Assembly (NCBI RefSeq): GCF_028275055.1
Contig: NZ_JAQCNJ010000071.1
Span: 1-64,000, forward strand
DNA from: Haloplanus sp.
Lineage (GTDB): Archaea > Halobacteriota > Halobacteria > Halobacteriales > Haloferacaceae
Direction: 5' to 3'
DNA: 64,000 bases
Shown: positions 22,600-31,321 of the stretch, piece after piece
Position numbering within the stretch: the stretch's first letter is position 1
Layout: each line of letters starts with the position of its first letter
Translations under genes and position numbers: made by a program
The notes under the pieces: generated by a model
What the model saw: the letters and a program-made list of their open reading frames with translations, nothing else
Told to the model about the DNA's origin: nothing
The model's database searches: none

Positions 22600-24144
22600 T
22601 TACTCTAGATACCCCAGATCCCGCAACCGCTCCTGTGTCTCCTCGTCCATGTCCGCTACCGTGTCGTCGGTCACGGCGGTGTCTGTGGCGGCGGTCCACG
22701 CGCCGCCGACGCCCTCTTCGAAGGCAGCGAGAACGCGGTCGGTTTCGGTGATCGCCGGGTCGTCGTCGCCGGCGCGGTTCGTCGTCTCGCCGGGATCCGC
22801 ATCGAGACGGTAGGCCTCGTCGTCGATCCGGTCGATCCGGACGTACTTCGCGTCCGGGCGGCGCGCGGCGCGCATCCGGGCGTAGAACCGCGACTCCTCG
22901 GGGAGGTCGATCCCTGCGGCGGCGGCCTTTTCCTCCAGTTGCGTGAGTTCGACCACGGGCCGAGAGTACTCGACGAAGCCGTACGTTCCGTCGGGAGCGG
23001 CGGCCTGTCCGGGGTCGGGGTCGGTGACGGCGTCGAAGGCGCGGTACCGGTCGGAGAACAGGGAGCGCGTGGGGTCGCGGGCGACGGCGCGGTCGCCCGG
23101 CACAGCGGGGTCGCCACCGTCGACGTCGAGGGCGTCGAGAACGGTGTGGTAGAGGTCGATGAGTTCGACGGTGTCGGTCCGGCGGCCGCCGTCGAGGGTG
23201 GGGTGTTTGACCAGTAGTGGGACGTTCACCAGCGGGTCGTACAACCCGAATTCGTGGCCGTAAAGGTCGTGTTCGCCGTGGAGTTCGCCGTGGTCGGCCG
23301 CAACGATCACCGTCGTGTCGTCCCACTCGTTTTCGGCTTTGAGCCAGTCGAACAGGCGGGTGAGTTGGGCGTCGATGTGGGCGAGTTCGGCGTCGTAGAG
23401 GGCGCGGATATCGCCCCACTCGTCGTCGTCGATTGGCCGTGCACCCGAGTTGTACTCCTTTGAGTTCTGGCAGACTGCCGTCGAGTCGACCCCGGGGGCG
23501 AATTTCTCGGCGAACTCGTCGGGCGGGTGGTACGGGAGGTGGGCGTCCATCAGGTTGAGAAAGCAGAACCAGTCCTCCGAGTCCTCGACGAACGACTTCG
23601 TGCGGTCGATGACGGCTGGTGTCTTGGAGTCGGCCCCGTCGCCGCCGGCGAAGTACTCGTGGGCGACGTTGCCAAGGGAAACGAGCTTATCCGCAATCGC
23701 GCGGAGCCGGTCGCTGTCGTTCAGTGTCTTCCAGGCGCGGGCGAGTGGGCCGGAGAACAGGTCACCGGGCATCACCTCGAAGAAGTTGTCTTGCTCGTCG
23801 AAGCCGTCGGTGAGACGTGTATATGGCGTGATCCACGCGTTCGAGGAGTAACACGCGGTGTCGTAGTCGGCCGCCGAGAGCGTCTGGGCAAGTGTAGTCG
23901 CTCCCTCTAGATAGGGGTTTTCCTGATCGGCGCCGTGTTGGCTGGGGTACAAGCCGGTAAACAGGGAGGCGTGGACGGGGAGGGTCCACGGGGCTGGAGC
24001 GACGGCCGATTCAAAAACGGTCGCTTCGGCGGCGAAGTCGGCCAAGCCGGGCGTTGTCGGTCGGTCGTAGCCGTAGGGCGTCAGGTGGTCCGCCCGAACC
24101 GTGTCCATGATGATGAAAAGCACGTTCCCGGGGGCGTCGGACAT
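22600..24144 (-). CDS. Sulfatase / alkaline-phosphatase-superfamily hydrolase
   Basis: NVLFIIMDTVRADHLTPYGYDRPTTPGLADFAAEATVFESAVAPAPWTLPVHASLFTGLYPSQHGA and TVIVAADHGELHGEH. ATG at 24144. Confidence 0.92.
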   Translation of the reverse strand: MSDAPGNVLFIIMDTVRADHLTPYGYDRPTTPGLADFAAEATVFESAVAPAPWTLPVHASLFTGLYPSQHGADQENPYLEGATTLAQTLSAADYDTACYSSNAWITPYTRLTDGFDEQDNFFEVMPGDLFSGPLARAWKTLNDSDRLRAIADKLVSLGNVAHEYFAGGDGADSKTPAVIDRTKSFVEDSEDWFCFLNLMDAHLPYHPPDEFAEKFAPGVDSTAVCQNSKEYNSGARPIDDDEWGDIRALYDAELAHIDAQLTRLFDWLKAENEWDDTTVIVAADHGELHGEHDLYGHEFGLYDPLVNVPLLVKHPTLDGGRRTDTVELIDLYHTVLDALDVDGGDPAVPGDRAVARDPTRSLFSDRYRAFDAVTDPDPGQAAAPDGTYGFVEYSRPVVELTQLEEKAAAAGIDLPEESRFYARMRAARRPDAKYVRIDRIDDEAYRLDADPGETTNRAGDDDPAITETDRVLAAFEEGVGGAWTAATDTAVTDDTVADMDEETQERLRDLGYLE

Positions 24145-24199
24145 AGCACCTTCTGAGCGGGTCTGGTGAATAAAGGTCGTGGATCCGGGACAGCCTCGG

Positions 24200-24364
24200 C
24201 TACCGCCAGTCGTCAAGGGTCGGAGCGTCGGGCAGGTCGATAGAGACCCACGCATCGTCGCGGGACACGTCGGCGATGACGAACTCCGCGGAGCCGCTGC
24301 CGTCATCCACCGAGGCCATGACATCAGAGCACTGCCCCTCTGCTGCCGTCACATCGGTCGCCAT
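24200..24364 (-). CDS. Small conserved haloarchaeal protein (54 aa, DUF7556-like)
   Basis: Not on the ORF track. Reverse-strand reading gives MATDVTAAEGQCSDVMASVDDGSGSAEFVIADVSRDDAWVSIDLPDAPTLDDWR*. Confidence 0.7.
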   Translation of the reverse strand: MATDVTAAEGQCSDVMASVDDGSGSAEFVIADVSRDDAWVSIDLPDAPTLDDWR

Positions 24365-24462
24365 GTGTGTTAGATACTCACAATCGCATATAAATACATC
24401 GATACGACGACCGGGTCGGCGTGTTCGCAGAGTATTAGAGGATGGACGGTCGAACGGGGGAC

Positions 24463-25308
24463 ATGCATGTAGCCGACGCGATGACGCCCCGCGAGGACGT
24501 CGTCACGGTGGAACTTCCCGGAACCCGGGACGACGCCCTCAAGTATCTACAGGAACGGGGCTTCTCCTCGATTCCCGTCGTCAAACCGACCGACGACGGC
24601 GAAACCTACCGGGGGCTCGTCTCGCGGGACGATCTCATCGAGAATCCCGACGAGGACCAACTGGCGATGCTGATGCGCGACGTGCCGACGACGACGACGG
24701 ACGCCGACCTCGTCGGGGTGGCACGGATGATGGTCGCCGAAGGGGCCCGTCGGGTGCCGGTCGTCGACGACGAACTCGACGGGATCCTCACGGTGACGGA
24801 CGTGGTGCGGGCCATCGCCCGGGGCGACGTCGAGGGCGGCGCGCAGGTCGACACGCTGGCACGGCGGGAGATCAACACCACCTACCACGAGGCACCGCTG
24901 ACGGTCGTCGAACGGGAGATCAACTACGCCGACGTGCCGTACGCGGTCGTTCTCGACGACGAGGGCGGAATGGCGGGGATGTTGACCGAGGTGGACATCA
25001 TCGATGTCGCCCGGGTCGTCGAGGGCGAGGACGACACCGGCGAGAGCCTCGCCAACGAGGACGACGAGTGGATGTGGGAGGGCATCAAGGCCGTCGGTAA
25101 CCGGTACTTTCCGACCCGAAGCGTCGAGATTCCACGCGAACCCGCCGCGACCTTTATGAGCGAGGAGTTGGTGACGGTGTCGGGCCACAGAACCGCCGAG
25201 GAGGTGGCACAGCTTCTGCTTTCGAACGACATCGAACAGACGCCACTGGTCGACGGCGGGTCGCTCGCGGGTATCGTCCGCGACATCGATCTACTGGAGG
25301 GTGTATGA
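24463..25308 (+). CDS. CBS-domain protein (four CBS motifs)
   Basis: MHVADAMTPREDVVTVELPGTRDDALKYLQERGFSSIPVVKP... with repeated CBS patterns; TATA-like agtattag about 28 nt upstream. Confidence 0.9.
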   Translation: MHVADAMTPREDVVTVELPGTRDDALKYLQERGFSSIPVVKPTDDGETYRGLVSRDDLIENPDEDQLAMLMRDVPTTTTDADLVGVARMMVAEGARRVPVVDDELDGILTVTDVVRAIARGDVEGGAQVDTLARREINTTYHEAPLTVVEREINYADVPYAVVLDDEGGMAGMLTEVDIIDVARVVEGEDDTGESLANEDDEWMWEGIKAVGNRYFPTRSVEIPREPAATFMSEELVTVSGHRTAEEVAQLLLSNDIEQTPLVDGGSLAGIVRDIDLLEGV

Positions 25309-27122
25309 GCGACGCCCAAACCATCACGGAACTCGCAAAGCGACGTGGCTTCTTTTTCCGGGCGAACGAGTCCTACGGCGGCGTCGCCGGCTTCTACACG
25401 TTCGGTCCGGAGGGTGCGGCGCTCAAGCGCAACGTCGAGTCGGCGTGGCGCGACCGCTTCACCGTCCGTGAGGGCAACGACGAGATCGAGGCACCGACCA
25501 TCGCCCCCGAACCCGTCTTCGAGGCGTCGGGCCACCTCGACGGCTTCGACGATATGCTCGTCGAGTGTGGGGAGTGTGGCGAGAGCCACCGCGCAGACCA
25601 CCTGATAGAGGACGCAAGCGACATCGAGGAGGCAGAGAGCCTACCGGTCCCGAAGGTCGAGACCCTCGTCGCGGAGTACGAGGTGGCCTGTCCCACGTGT
25701 GGCGCGCCACTCGCCGGCCGTTCGATCGAGGAGTTCAACCTCATGTTCGAAACGGGGATCGGCCCCGGATCGGGACAACGGGGCTACCTCCGCCCGGAGA
25801 CCGCACAGGGCATCTTCGTCGAGTTTCCCCGACTGAAGCAGTACGCGCGTAATAAACTCCCCTTCGGGATCACGCAGATCGGCCGCGCCTACCGCAACGA
25901 GATCAGTCCACGGAAGGGGATCGTCCGAACCCGGGAGTTCACCCAGGCCGAGTTGGAGCAGTTCGTCGATCCGGACGACGACGATCCGCCGCTCTCGCGG
26001 GTCGCGGACGTGTCACTCCGCCTCTACCCGGCGACCGAACAGGAGGCGGAGGGAGGCGGCTACGTCGAGGCGACCGTTTCGGAGGCCGTCGACGATGGCA
26101 TCGTCACCAGCGAGTGGGTGGCGTACTACCTGGGTGTCGCCCGGGAGTGGTACGACCGGATCGGCGTCGACATGGACCGGTTTCGCTTCCGCCAGCACCT
26201 CCCCGGAGAACGTGCCCACTACGCCGCCGACTGCTGGGACGCCGAGAGCGAGGTGAGCGGCGCGGCCGAGAACCCCGAGGACCCGACCGACGGCGACTGG
26301 ATCGAGATCGCCGGCTTCGCTTCGCGGGGCGACTACGACCTCTCGAAACACGCCACCCACGGCGACGACGACTTCACCGTTTTCACGCAGTACGACGAGC
26401 CCCGGACCGTCGAACGGGCGGTCGCCGACCCCGACATGAGCGTTCTCGGCCCGGAGTTCGGCGGTCGGGCCGACGACATCGCCGACGCCCTGCGTGACCT
26501 CGCGGGGCGTGACCCCGGGGCGTTCGGCGGCGAGACGGTGACCGTCGGGGTCGACGGCGACGACGTGACCGTCGACACAGAGGTGGCGGGCTTCCGGATC
26601 GAGACGCAGACCGAGGCGGGCGAACACGTCATGCCGTACGTGATCGAACCGTCCTTCGGCGTCGATCGGACGGTGTACACGCTGATCGCACACGCCTTCG
26701 GACGCGACGAGGTCGACGGCGAGGAGCGGACCTACCTCTCGTTGTCGGCGGAGGTGGCTCCGACCGATGTGGCCGTCTTTCCCCTCGTGGGCGACGCCGC
26801 GTTGGAGACGTTGGCCGACGAGGTGGTCGCCGACCTACGGGCGGCGGGGCTGTCGGTCGCTCACGACGATTCCGGCAATATCGGCCGGCGTTACCGCCGG
26901 CAGGACGAGGTTGGCACGCCCCTGTCGGTCACCGTCGACCACGAGAGCGTCGAGACGGAGCCGACGACGGTGACGGTCCGGGATCGAGACACGACGGCGC
27001 AGGTCCGTGTCCCGGTCGACGACCTGGTGACGGCGCTTGGAACCCTTCTCGAAGGCGAGGGAAGCTTCGACCGACTGCTTGCGAACTACGACCGTGTCGA
27101 CACCGACGTGACGCGGTCCTGA
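25305..27122 (+). CDS. glyS: Glycyl-tRNA synthetase
   Basis: GFFFRANESYGGVAGFYTFGPEGAALKRNVESAWR; NLMFETGIGPGSGQRGYLRPETAQGIFVEFPRL; NEISPRKGIVRTREFTQAELEQF. Confidence 0.97.
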   Translation: MSDAQTITELAKRRGFFFRANESYGGVAGFYTFGPEGAALKRNVESAWRDRFTVREGNDEIEAPTIAPEPVFEASGHLDGFDDMLVECGECGESHRADHLIEDASDIEEAESLPVPKVETLVAEYEVACPTCGAPLAGRSIEEFNLMFETGIGPGSGQRGYLRPETAQGIFVEFPRLKQYARNKLPFGITQIGRAYRNEISPRKGIVRTREFTQAELEQFVDPDDDDPPLSRVADVSLRLYPATEQEAEGGGYVEATVSEAVDDGIVTSEWVAYYLGVAREWYDRIGVDMDRFRFRQHLPGERAHYAADCWDAESEVSGAAENPEDPTDGDWIEIAGFASRGDYDLSKHATHGDDDFTVFTQYDEPRTVERAVADPDMSVLGPEFGGRADDIADALRDLAGRDPGAFGGETVTVGVDGDDVTVDTEVAGFRIETQTEAGEHVMPYVIEPSFGVDRTVYTLIAHAFGRDEVDGEERTYLSLSAEVAPTDVAVFPLVGDAALETLADEVVADLRAAGLSVAHDDSGNIGRRYRRQDEVGTPLSVTVDHESVETEPTTVTVRDRDTTAQVRVPVDDLVTALGTLLEGEGSFDRLLANYDRVDTDVTRS

Positions 27123-27123
27123 G

Positions 27124-27723
27124 ATGGCGGTCGGCGGCGAACTCCGACGGCGGGCCGTCCACGCGAGCGGGGTCGGCTTCCCGGCGCTGTATCTGCTCGA
27201 ACTGGTCGATTGGCGGACGCTCGGCTACGTCCTCGTCGTCGCCTCCGTCGTCGCGGCCGGCCTCGAGGCGGTCCGACTCGGCGTTGGCCTCGATTGGGCG
27301 GTGTACGACGCGCTCACCCGGGAGTACGAACGGGAGAACGTCGCCGGCTACGCGCTGTATATGTTCAGTATGACGGGCGTGGCGCTGGTTTTCGATCCGC
27401 CGGCCGCCGTCCCCGGTATGCTGATGTTGGCCGTCGGCGATCCGGTCAGCGGTCTGCTCGGAGCGAACGAGGCCGGCCGCGCCAAGCGCGCCGGCGTTCT
27501 CGCCGCGATGTTTGTGGTGTGTTTTTGTTTGGCCACACCGGTCCTCGTCGGCTACGTCGCGCTCCCGACGGCACTCGCCGCCGCGGCCGTCGGCGGCGCC
27601 GGGGCGACGATTGCCGACGGGTTTACTCCCGTGGTCCGGGGGTACGTGGTTGACGATAACCTCACCATCCCGCCGGTGGCGTGTTTGGGGATCCAACTCG
27701 TCCTGTGGGCGGGTGGCGGGTAG
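27124..27723 (+). CDS. Dolichol kinase-like / CTP-dependent polyprenol kinase family membrane protein
   Basis: RRAVHASGVGFPALYLLE, LAVGDPVSGLLG, several TM segments. Confidence 0.8.
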   Translation: MAVGGELRRRAVHASGVGFPALYLLELVDWRTLGYVLVVASVVAAGLEAVRLGVGLDWAVYDALTREYERENVAGYALYMFSMTGVALVFDPPAAVPGMLMLAVGDPVSGLLGANEAGRAKRAGVLAAMFVVCFCLATPVLVGYVALPTALAAAAVGGAGATIADGFTPVVRGYVVDDNLTIPPVACLGIQLVLWAGGG

Positions 27724-27898
27724 GGTCGGCGACCCGGCCGGTGCCGGAGGTCGGCCACTCAGTGCCTGCGAGTTCACGACGCGTTTCAGCGCCCGTCCGG
27801 TGGTTCGGCAACGCGCAGGCCTCGGCAACACAAGCGTCGGCCAGCGGGGCGTTCTGCGGTTCGGTCAAGCGGGTATCCGTGGACCACAGTGGGCCGGT

Positions 27899-27915
27899 TG
27901 GACGATGATCGTCCA
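27899..27915. promoter_or_regulatory. 17-bp perfect inverted repeat in the intergenic region upstream of the reductase operon
   Basis: TGGACGAT-G-ATCGTCCA (8-bp arms around a single G). Confidence 0.4.
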
Positions 27916-28024
27916 CCGTACTGGAGGTAGGCCGGCGAATTACACCCTTATACACGTCATACGTCATAATAAACCGAACGAGCATCGACTGAAGAAAAAA
28001 TAACTACCGTTTTGTAAACAGATA

Positions 28025-28036
28025 TGCTTATACGGA
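28025..28036 (+). promoter_or_regulatory. Candidate TATA box for the reductase operon
   Basis: tgcttatacgg about 28 nt upstream of ATG 28058, in an AT-rich intergenic stretch. Confidence 0.55.
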
Positions 28037-28057
28037 GCGATCAACAGATACTCGCCC

Positions 28058-28135
28058 ATGAGAAATATTGAGGTATCTGAGGTTGCGACGGGGAAGAATG
28101 GACACACGGCTGGTTCCGGAGGTGCGCCCCGATGA
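28058..28135 (+). CDS. Candidate 25-aa upstream ORF overlapping the reductase start codon
   Basis: MRNIEVSEVATGKNGHTAGSGGAPR* ends in ATGA with the reductase ATG (28132); starts about 28 nt after a TATA box. Confidence 0.45.
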   Translation: MRNIEVSEVATGKNGHTAGSGGAPR

Positions 28136-29895
28136 GCAACAAGAAGGAGACGTGGAAGAAAGGGATGTACGGCGACGAGGTTCGAGAAAAGATCCTCGAG
28201 TTTGCCGAGAAGGGGTGGGAGTCGATCCCCGAGGACGAACGCGACATGTGGTTCTCGCGGTTCAAGTTCTGGGGCGTCTTCCACCAGCGCGACGGGCAGG
28301 AATCGTATTTCATGATGCGACTGACGAACGCCAACGGCCAGTTGAACGCCGAGCAGTTGCGGGCCATCGGCGAGGTAGCGCGTGATTACGCCACCGGCCC
28401 CGTCGACAATCCCGAGTTCGGCGACGCGTGGATCGACCTCACGACCCGGCAGTCGATCCAACTCCACTGGATCAACCTAGAGGACGTACCGGATATCTGG
28501 GACAAACTGGAGTCGGTCGGGGTGACGACGCGGTCGTCGGGAGGCGACACGATGCGAAACATCGTCGGCTGTCCGGTCGCCGGCAAGGACGAGGCGGAAC
28601 TGATCGAGACACAACCGCTTCTCGAACGGCTTCAGGAGGACCTGCGTGGCGATGACGACCTCGCCAACATGCCCCGGAAGTTCAACATCAGCGTCACGGG
28701 CTGTCGCGAAGGGTGTGCACAGGACGCCATCAACGGGATCGGGTTGGAGCCGGCCGAAAAGAAGATCGACGGCCAGGTCGTCACCGGGTTCAACGTCCGT
28801 ATCGGAGGCGGGTTGGGAAGCCGCGAACCTCGGCGTGCGCGGAGCATCGACACGTTTGTCCGCCCGGAGAACGCCTACGACCTCGTTCGGGGGTTCGTCG
28901 AACTGTACCACGAACACGGCCGTCGGGACAACCGACAAAAGAACCGGAGTCGGTTCTTTGTCGACGATCACGGGACCGACGAGATCCGCGACCTCCTCAC
29001 GGAGTACGTCGACTTCGACCTCCACGAGGCGGGGCGGAACTTCCGCGAGGAGTACACCTACAACGCCGGTCGCCCGCCCGAGGAGGGGAAGATCGACCAC
29101 GTCGGCGTCCACGACCAGCCGGACGGTCGGAAGTACGTCGGCCTGAACACCCCGGTTGGCCGGATGACAGCACGGGAGGCCATCGCACTGGCCGACGTGG
29201 CCGAGGCGTACGGTTCCGGCGAACTCCGTCTCACCCGCCGGCAGAACCCGCTGATCATGGACGTCGAAGCGGATGCGGTCGACGCGTTGCTCGACGAACC
29301 CCTGCTTGAAACCCACCGGCCGGAGCCGTCGCCGTTCGAGCGCGGCGGGATGGCGTGTACCGGCACCGAGTTCTGTAGCATCGCGCTCACGGAGACGAAA
29401 CTGCGCTTGACGCGGATCCTCCGGTGGCTCAACGCGAACGTCGACGTGCCGGACGACGTGGCGACGGTCAAGATCCACTACTCCGGCTGTACCGCGGACT
29501 GTGGCCACGCCTACACCGCCGACATCGGTCTCCAAGGGATGCGGGCGCAAAAGGACGGAGAGATCGTCGAGGCACTCGATATCGGCGTCGGTGGCGGCCT
29601 CGGGGCAAAACCCGAGTTCGTCGAGTGGGTCAGTCAGCGGGTCCCCGCGGACGAGGTGCCGGGTGCGATCCGGAGCCTGATCGGTGCGTTCGCCGCCCAC
29701 CGCGACGATGGCCAGACCTTCCGGGAGTGGGTCGAGGATATCGGAGCCGAATCCATCGTCGATCTGTGCGAACCCGAGGAAACCACCTACGCGGACCCGT
29801 ACATGTACGACGCCAAACAGTCGTGGTACCCGTTCGCGGAGGAGGAAAGCCCCGCACCGACCACCGCCGACGACGTCCCCATCTCGTCGGACTGA
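28132..29895 (+). CDS. Siroheme/4Fe-4S nitrite/sulfite reductase (copy 1)
   Basis: CTGTEFC (Cx5C) and SGCTADCG (Cx3C) cluster motifs; TRQSIQLHWINLEDVPDIWDKLESVGVTT; ARDYATGPVDNPEFGD. Confidence 0.92.
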   Translation: MSNKKETWKKGMYGDEVREKILEFAEKGWESIPEDERDMWFSRFKFWGVFHQRDGQESYFMMRLTNANGQLNAEQLRAIGEVARDYATGPVDNPEFGDAWIDLTTRQSIQLHWINLEDVPDIWDKLESVGVTTRSSGGDTMRNIVGCPVAGKDEAELIETQPLLERLQEDLRGDDDLANMPRKFNISVTGCREGCAQDAINGIGLEPAEKKIDGQVVTGFNVRIGGGLGSREPRRARSIDTFVRPENAYDLVRGFVELYHEHGRRDNRQKNRSRFFVDDHGTDEIRDLLTEYVDFDLHEAGRNFREEYTYNAGRPPEEGKIDHVGVHDQPDGRKYVGLNTPVGRMTAREAIALADVAEAYGSGELRLTRRQNPLIMDVEADAVDALLDEPLLETHRPEPSPFERGGMACTGTEFCSIALTETKLRLTRILRWLNANVDVPDDVATVKIHYSGCTADCGHAYTADIGLQGMRAQKDGEIVEALDIGVGGGLGAKPEFVEWVSQRVPADEVPGAIRSLIGAFAAHRDDGQTFREWVEDIGAESIVDLCEPEETTYADPYMYDAKQSWYPFAEEESPAPTTADDVPISSD

Positions 29896-30197
29896 TGGCG
29901 ATCAGACTGCTCGACGTGAGCGCGTACACGACGCTCGATTTCGTGACCGGACGGGTGTTCGGTCCCGACTGGAGCGACGACGCGGCGGCCGTCGTCGACG
30001 TGGACCGGTCGAAGGCCGCCCCGGGACACGTCAGACTCCGGCTCGAGTTCGACGGGGAGGACGTGACACACGTCGACCACCACGCGGACGGTGTCTCGCT
30101 CTCGCCCGATCAGGCACGGGCGCTGGCCGCCGATCTGAAACGGCAGGCGGCGAACGCCGAGACGGAGGAGGACGTGCCGGGAGGGCGGGGCCGGTGA
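29895..30197 (+). CDS. Small haloarchaeal protein (DUF6360-like), paralogue of 47422-47706
   Basis: ATG overlaps the reductase stop. MAIRLLDVSAYTTLDFVTGRVFGPDW...VRLRLEFDGEDVTHVDHHADGVSLSPDQARALAADL aligns by eye with the copy at 47.4 kb. Confidence 0.7.
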   Translation: MAIRLLDVSAYTTLDFVTGRVFGPDWSDDAAAVVDVDRSKAAPGHVRLRLEFDGEDVTHVDHHADGVSLSPDQARALAADLKRQAANAETEEDVPGGRGR

Positions 30198-30226
30198 CCG
30201 TCGGAACGGGTCGTGAGGTGGCGTAG

Positions 30227-31048
30227 ATGCGGCCCGGTACGGTGTATCTCGTCGGGGCCGGCCCGGGCGACCCCGAACTCATGACGGTGAAGGCGCGTCG
30301 GGTTCTCGACGGTGCGGCTGTCGTCTACCACGACTCGCTCGTGAGCGAGGCGGTGATCGAGTCCATCCCCGACGCGACTCGTCTCGTGGGTGTGGACGAG
30401 TGTTCCGACGGCGAGCGGGCGTCACAGGCGGAGATCACCCGCCCGCTGGTCCGGCGGGCGACCGCCGGCGAGGACGTGGTTCGGCTCAGATCCGGCGACC
30501 CCTGTGTGTTCGGTAGGGGCGGCGAGGAGGCCGAGCACCTCGCGTCGGCCGGTATCCCGTTCGAAATCGTCCCCGGCGTGACCGGCGCCGTCGCCGGCCC
30601 GGGGGTGGCCGGCATCCCACCGACTCACCGCGACCACGCCTCCAGTGTGACCGTGGTGACAGGTTACGAGGACCCAACAGAAGAACACAGCGCGTTGGAC
30701 TGGACGGCACTAGCACGGTCGGTCACGGCAGGCGGAACGTTGATCATCCCGATGGGGGTCGCCCGTCCGTCCGACACCGTCGCCGCCCTTCGGGAAGGAG
30801 GGGTCGATCCGGGGACGCCCGTTGCCGTGGTTGAAGACGCCTCCCGGGCGTCGGCGTTCACCGTCACCGGAACGACCGAAACCATCACCGACCGAACACG
30901 GGAGGTGGGGACCGACCCGCCGGCCGTCACCGTTGTCGGCGACGTGGTGTCAGTGCGGGACCGGGTCTTTGAGTTCCTGCACGCCGGGGGGACGGCCCGA
31001 CAGTCGGGCGGGACGGCCGGGGACGGGTCACCCATCTCCACGGAGTGA
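30227..31048 (+). CDS. cobA: Uroporphyrinogen-III C-methyltransferase (SUMT), copy 1
   Basis: GTVYLVGAGPGDPELMTVKARRVLDGAAVVYHDSLV; VVRLRSGDPCVFGRGGEEAEHL; GIPPTHRDHASSVTVVTGYE. Confidence 0.93.
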   Translation: MRPGTVYLVGAGPGDPELMTVKARRVLDGAAVVYHDSLVSEAVIESIPDATRLVGVDECSDGERASQAEITRPLVRRATAGEDVVRLRSGDPCVFGRGGEEAEHLASAGIPFEIVPGVTGAVAGPGVAGIPPTHRDHASSVTVVTGYEDPTEEHSALDWTALARSVTAGGTLIIPMGVARPSDTVAALREGGVDPGTPVAVVEDASRASAFTVTGTTETITDRTREVGTDPPAVTVVGDVVSVRDRVFEFLHAGGTARQSGGTAGDGSPISTE

Positions 31049-31103
31049 GGCCGCCCCGTCGGGTTCGCAAGATATTAGTACCGAACATCAGAAAATAATA
31101 TCA

Positions 31104-31184
31104 ATGGATCGGACACCGGCTGTGCCGTCCGAACTCGTCCGCCCGCTGCTCGTGGCCCGTCGACCGCGACGACCGGGCCGTTAG
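31104..31184 (+). CDS. Candidate Arg-rich 26-aa leader ORF upstream of argG
   Basis: MDRTPAVPSELVRPLLVARRPRRPGR* (7 Arg of 26); TATA-like gatattag about 28-31 nt upstream; GGGCC-gtta-GGCCC inverted repeat (31175-31188) overlaps its stop codon. Confidence 0.35.
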   Translation: MDRTPAVPSELVRPLLVARRPRRPGR

Positions 31185-31321
31185 GCCCACCTATCTCTCA
31201 TTTCCCGTTCCGTTCCGTTTCCCAGACCATCCACAACCGTCGTCGTGAGCGCGACGCATCTCATTTTATTTCAATTACAGAAACGTAGAATTTAAGTCCA
31301 TGAGGCGTCGAGAAGACGGTA

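Noticed and set aside
22580-22600. Triple ggccgtc repeat between the propeller gene and sulfatase
   Set aside because: Too short to distinguish from GC-rich chance; at most a convergent-gene spacer.
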